This document shows positions 60,273 to 64,000 of a DNA stretch of 64,000 nucleotides, one piece after another. A program made the translations under genes and the position numbers. Each line of letters starts with the position of its first letter. Position 1 is the first letter of the stretch. The notes under the pieces are model-generated. The model saw only the letters and a program-made list of their open reading frames with translations, searched no databases and was not told the origin of the DNA. Origin of the DNA: Thysanoteuthis rhombus (Eukaryota; Mollusca; Cephalopoda; Oegopsida; Thysanoteuthidae); contig OY735209.1 of the NCBI GenBank assembly GCA_963457665.1, forward strand, positions 62,661,475 to 62,725,474, read 5' to 3'.

Positions 60273-61544
60273 CTTGTCACTTATCTTCTTTGATGTGAGT
60301 ATTTGCAAGAAGCTTATAGCTATCAAATGCAAATACTGCAACTACTATTTGGGGCGACCACGCAAACGCTGCACTCCTAATCCGCCCCTTCTAGCCTCTT
60401 CTTGCACCTAACCTGAACTAACCCCTTTTTTATAATCTAGCTTGGTCAACTATACCACTCATTATAACAGGCATAACTAATCAGGCTTCAGTCGATAGAT
60501 AAACCAAACCAAATTAGACACTTTATGCCACGTGTCCCCTAAATTCTTATTCTCTCCTATGTTTCATTTTTACGCATAGGAATAAGCTAAATCTAACAGG
60601 CCTCTCCTCTTCTCTTCTTTACACAATCGAATGTATTAATGTTTTCATTGCATTTATTTTATTTACATTCTTCATCTGTGCATTAAATCTATCTCTCATT
60701 TTTTAAATACTTGTATGTGTCTTTTTTTTACTCTGTCCAATATCTGCGTCCACATTTGTACTTGGCGTGCATGTTCTATTAACGTCTCCCTTCCTTCTTC
60801 AACTTTTCCACTGACTTCCACGTAATACATTCTTCAGCTAGTACTCTATAGAACCATAATTCTACGAACTGTTGACCCTCCAACGTGGACAGATTCTACA
60901 GTGATGTCTGGTGGGGTTTTACACTGCTGACCAAAATAGCCACAAGATTTAGTACACTTCTCTCCTGTGTCTCTACACCGTTTATATAACAGTGTTCAGG
61001 ATGTTGAAGGTGTGTAGTTGTTATCTTGAAGATCGTATCCGAATCTTCTTGGATACGGTGTTCAAGCCTCGTCCTGTTACGATAATTGTACAGTGAAGGA
61101 CCAATGGGATATTTATAATAAAAAGCTCGTTTGGTATAAGGTAATAAGGATTTATTGATCGGAGATTTTGTTATGATGCAAATTTAAAGGAGTCAAAGTA
61201 AAAGATTTCTTTTCTATTGCAACGCTCATGATATACCAAAACAAATTGATTACCAGAAAATGAATTCCTGCCAATAGTGTGATTATCTCCCCTTGCTTTG
61301 TGCATACTATTCAAAGCACACACACGTACACTGTTCAAGTGACGTCACATGATAAACACTTGACAAAGGATACATAAACAAGTGATGTCACGCACAAACA
61401 TGATGTTTAAATCGCCCCCTGCCCAAAATCCCCCTCTTCGTTCAGAGGCTACACTCGAGAAACTGAATAATCAAGCCCCTCAGAATTTTTAGAATTATCC
61501 AACAAGACATTAGTATACACTCTTCTTATGCCCTTCGCGATATT
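60271..61544. other. No gene recognised
   Basis: Contains a perfect cAMP-response-element-like TGACGTCA (61340-61347) and a nearby variant (tgatgtcacg, about 61383). The position, upstream of a Gypsy relic, could be LTR-derived, but no matching LTR was found. Otherwise unremarkable. Confidence 0.35.
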
Positions 61545-61720
61545 CATCATCATCGGTCTTTTATCGTCCGTTGTTGGACAGAGACCTTCCCCAGGATCCA
61601 CCACACTTCTCTATCGCGGGCATCGCTGAGCCAGTACTTTCTGAATTTGTTTAGCTCGTCTCTCCATCCAGTACTCTGCTGGCCTCGGTTGCGCATGTGA
61701 TCTCTGGGGATCCACCACCC
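61545..61720 (-). pseudogene. RTE-type LINE 3' fragment (copy I)
   Basis: Minus frame 61550-61747 reads WIPRDHMRNRG, then GWRDELNKFRKYWLSDA and REVWWILGKVSVQQRT, the C-terminus of the LINE. The 3' end is catcatcatcggt on the plus strand, the inverted TGATGA-type tail. Confidence 0.88.
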
Positions 61721-61749
61721 TCCAGTTACCCAATTCTGCATATACATGA

Positions 61750-62189
61750 TATCTCAACATAGATTCAAGGAAAGACAGTCTTCACTAAATTAGATTCAAT
61801 CTGGATATAACTGTAGAGCCTGACGCCATTAAAACAGCCATAACAATACATTCCGACCCATTTGAATGTCTTCGCCATCCGCTCGGGCTAAGAAACGCAG
61901 CTCAATTATTTCAGTGTGTTATGAACCATGTTTTGTACGAGTTGGACTGCGACATCTCGCACATCGACAATGTACTAATAGCTAGTTCATCGACGGGGAA
62001 ACATTCGAAATACATTCATCAACCCTTTGAGCATTTTCAGAAGTATGACGTGGTCATAATTCCTATTAGGTGTCAATTTGGCAAGTCTGAAGTAGTTTTT
62101 TTTTAAGACACGGGATTAATACCACCGGAATTTTCCCACTTTAGACACTATTGAGAAATTGCACCAATTTGGGGGAATGGTCAACTTTT
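61750..62189 (+). pseudogene. Ty3/Gypsy polymerase relic, RT part, 5' of the LINE insertion
   Basis: The frame reads EPDAIKTAIT, then PFECLRHPLGLRNAAQLFQ and LDCDISHIDNVLIASSS, and on to KYDVVIIPIRCQFGKSEVVF. These are the PFG...LRNAAQTFQ and YIDD...LIASSS regions of Gypsy reverse transcriptase. The catalytic YIDD is HIDN here. A frameshift sits in the poly-T run near 62100. After it, an alternative frame reads TIEKLHQFGGMVNF, the GMVNFY junction before the RNase H region, where the LINE inserted. Confidence 0.88.
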
Positions 62190-62663
62190 GGTGTGCAAAT
62201 CCCATTAATCCTAAAGAGAATGGTGTATAACCAATGCATCCTCCCAGTAGTCACTTATGGAGCTGAAACATGGAACTTAACCAAGAAACAGACCCGTAAG
62301 CTGAGAACCATGCAACGTGCACATGAAAGAATAATGCTGGGCCTCACATGGAGAGACCACAAAACAGCACAACACATCCGGGAAAAGACAAGAGTTAGAG
62401 ACATCATAGAATCCATAAAAAATCTCAAATGGCGGTGGGCTGGCCATGTTGCAAGAATGGCTGACAATCGCTGGACATCACGACTCACAACATGGATTCC
62501 CCGAGACCATATGCGCAACCGAGGCCGGCAAAATATTAGATGGAGAGATGAACTAGACAAGTTCAGGAAGTACTGGCTCCGTGACGCCCATCATAGAGAA
62601 GTGTGGCAAATCCTGGGGAAAGTCTATGTCCAACGACGGACGCTAAAGACTGATGATGATGAG
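62190..62663 (+). mobile_element. 5'-truncated RTE-type LINE (copy J) with target-site duplication
   Basis: This is the best-preserved LINE tail in the window. It reads RMVYNQCILPVVTYGAETWN, LTKKQTRKLRTMQRAHERIM, DHKTAQHIREKTRVRDIIES, WTSRLTTWIPRDHMRNRG and WRDELDKFRKYWLRDA. It ends VYVQRRTLKTD and a short tgatgatgatgag tail. The 11-bp duplication ggtcaactttt flanks it (62179-62189 and 62664-62674). The intact frame of this segment (in 62151-63062) runs on into Gypsy sequence by chance. Lack of stops suggests it is younger than the other copies. Confidence 0.93.
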
Positions 62664-63000
62664 GGTCAACTTTTATTGAAGGTTCATTCGCAAATGAATT
62701 CTGCAACGTGCAGAAATCCTCCAGCCATTGATAGACATATTTACAAACATTTAAAAAAATGTAACATTGATGGCCTCCACAAAATAAAGACAGTATTGAC
62801 CAGTGCCAATAATCTTTCTTATGTTCTTCCTAATACTGAAATGTACCTGGCTTGTGATGCTTCGGATCTTGCCATAGGAGATGTACAATCGCAAAAAATA
62901 GAACCCATGTCCTTCTTCCTCGGAAAGTTAACTGACACTATAGTACTTTCAGCAGGGAATTGTATGCAGCGAATCCATTTGTTCTGTTCTTCTGGTAAGA
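62664..63000 (+). pseudogene. Ty3/Gypsy polymerase relic, RNase H side, 3' of the LINE insertion
   Basis: Gypsy sequence resumes as VNFY (gtcaacttttat), completing the motif cut by the LINE. It continues as KIKTVLTSANNLSYVLPNTE, then ACDASDLAIGDVQSQKIEPM and SFFLGKLTD, matching the TDAS...AIGAVLQQ and FFSRKL parts of Gypsy RNase H. The first Asp-containing motif survives as CDAS. It breaks after about 62975. Confidence 0.85.
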
Positions 63001-64000
63001 GACTAAATTCTCTCTGCTATCAATCCAGTCAGGATTTTTCCACATTGATGGTAGACACGTGATTGTTCTATAGTTGCTTGCCTTATCACCAATTCAGTGT
63101 TCTTTTGGATGAAAGGCACATTATATAATCATTATGGAGTTCTCCATATATCTTTCAAGGGGTTCTTTACTACTGTGGAGTCTAGTTTCATTATCCGTCT
63201 CCTTTCTTAATTCGAGTCTCGGTGAAATTTTCTTTCGTCGTTTTGAAAAGTGTGGTTCTGCCTGCATTGGACATCCTTTGTCTATCTATTCAGTCAGAGG
63301 ACATCAGTTACAAGTCCTACGTGATGAGGAGATACAAAACGTGACCTAGGACTGGCTGCCCGAGAATTTTCACAATCATGTGAGTACCAACATCACATGA
63401 TTTGAATTCCTTGAATCGTTACAGAGAGTCCTGGACTTTGATGACAATATCAGTTTCCTCACCAACAATCATAATAAGATGGGTCTTAATTTCCACCTAA
63501 GAGAGGTTTGTTTAACAAAAAACTAAAAAACAAAACATTATCTGAGGCAAATGCATGGAATATGTGTGAATCTCGGAATACTGGACCATTCCCCTAAGAG
63601 CAAACCTCTCCTACGCGTCACCAGCGTTGGCGAAAGTAATTCCAAAATAACACAGTGCATCAATCAATGCGGATGTCAGTAATCCACACGGAGCCGGTTA
63701 ACCATCTCACGGATATTCTCGAGAATTTTACAGGAGAGAGGTGGGTGGCAATATACCAGTTGACATTGACCAACGATTTTGAGAAGACTTAGTCCAGAGA
63801 GGTCTGATGCGGAATCAAAGTGCTCTCAATGGCTGTTCACGGCTGAAAAGGTCAGTTGGATGTTGTGAGATTCCAAGGGAATCTCTGGCTCACGCTTGCC
63901 TTCTGTTTAACGATATATATAGCAACGTTAGCGACTGCCCTTCTCGCAGTCTTTTTGTTGCAATTCAGAACTCCCTACAAGTTATAACTTGCGAAGTTAC
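63001..64000. other. No gene recognised
   Basis: Less AT-rich than most of the window, with a plus frame at 63134-63349 and no recognisable domain. It may be further transposon relic; I cannot place it. Confidence 0.4.

Noticed and set aside
61340-61347. Perfect CRE (TGACGTCA) as a promoter element
   Set aside because: An 8-bp palindrome is expected by chance in 64 kb, and there is no recognised gene start beside it.
62151-63062. Single 303-codon gene
   Set aside because: It is a chance in-frame fusion of a LINE tail with Gypsy RNase H sequence across the target-site duplication.

Overview
The window looks like AT-rich intergenic and intronic DNA from a large, repeat-dense animal genome. 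The evidence is a spliced F-box/WD40 exon with metazoan FBXW2 features, a signal-peptide exon behind a canonical splice acceptor, and many decayed metazoan transposons (RTE-type LINE, Ty3/Gypsy, Tc1/mariner, pogo/Tigger) together with SINE-like and microsatellite DNA. A lophotrochozoan, perhaps a cephalopod mollusc, fits the style of the repeats. The species is an inference and cannot be fixed from sequence alone.

Layout. 1-3700 is a CA-rich minisatellite with a higher-order period of about 1.2 kb. 5025-5534 (minus) is the 5' coding exon of an FBXW2-like gene; its WD40 exons are not visible between 1 and 5024, so the minisatellite is probably intronic. 5535-22250 has no recognisable gene. It holds dispersed repeats, an open region of unknown nature (8717-9205), a 115-bp hairpin, an array carrying four splice-donor-like sites, a Tigger-like relic, LINE and SINE relics and a (TA)n tract. 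22255-22620 is a mariner relic. 22859-23631 (minus) is the best complete gene candidate: a 256-residue secreted, Trp-rich precursor with a tetrabasic site, which I do not recognise.

24400-31600 is a mosaic of LINE fragments, SINE-like DNA and related ~250-bp repeats, ending in a ~280-bp inverted repeat. 32650-33440 is a polypurine tract. 34265-36325 has two head-to-head mariner relics. 38785-53215 holds more LINE copies, including the longest (43085-44920, with a reverse transcriptase region), tRNA-like sequences and a possible terminal exon of unknown function. 54618-55335 is a large microsatellite cluster. 56390-57715 is a diverged tandem repeat interrupted by an element with long terminal inverted repeats. 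61750-63000 is a decayed Gypsy polymerase split by a 5'-truncated LINE with an 11-bp target-site duplication.

Only two features look like functional genes: the FBXW2-like ubiquitin-ligase adaptor and the secreted precursor. I see no link between them. The strongest new material is the secreted precursor and the repeat architectures: head-to-head mariners, the nested LINE, the splice-donor array and the hairpin. I found no CRISPR array, operon or rRNA, and no intact tRNA that I would defend.
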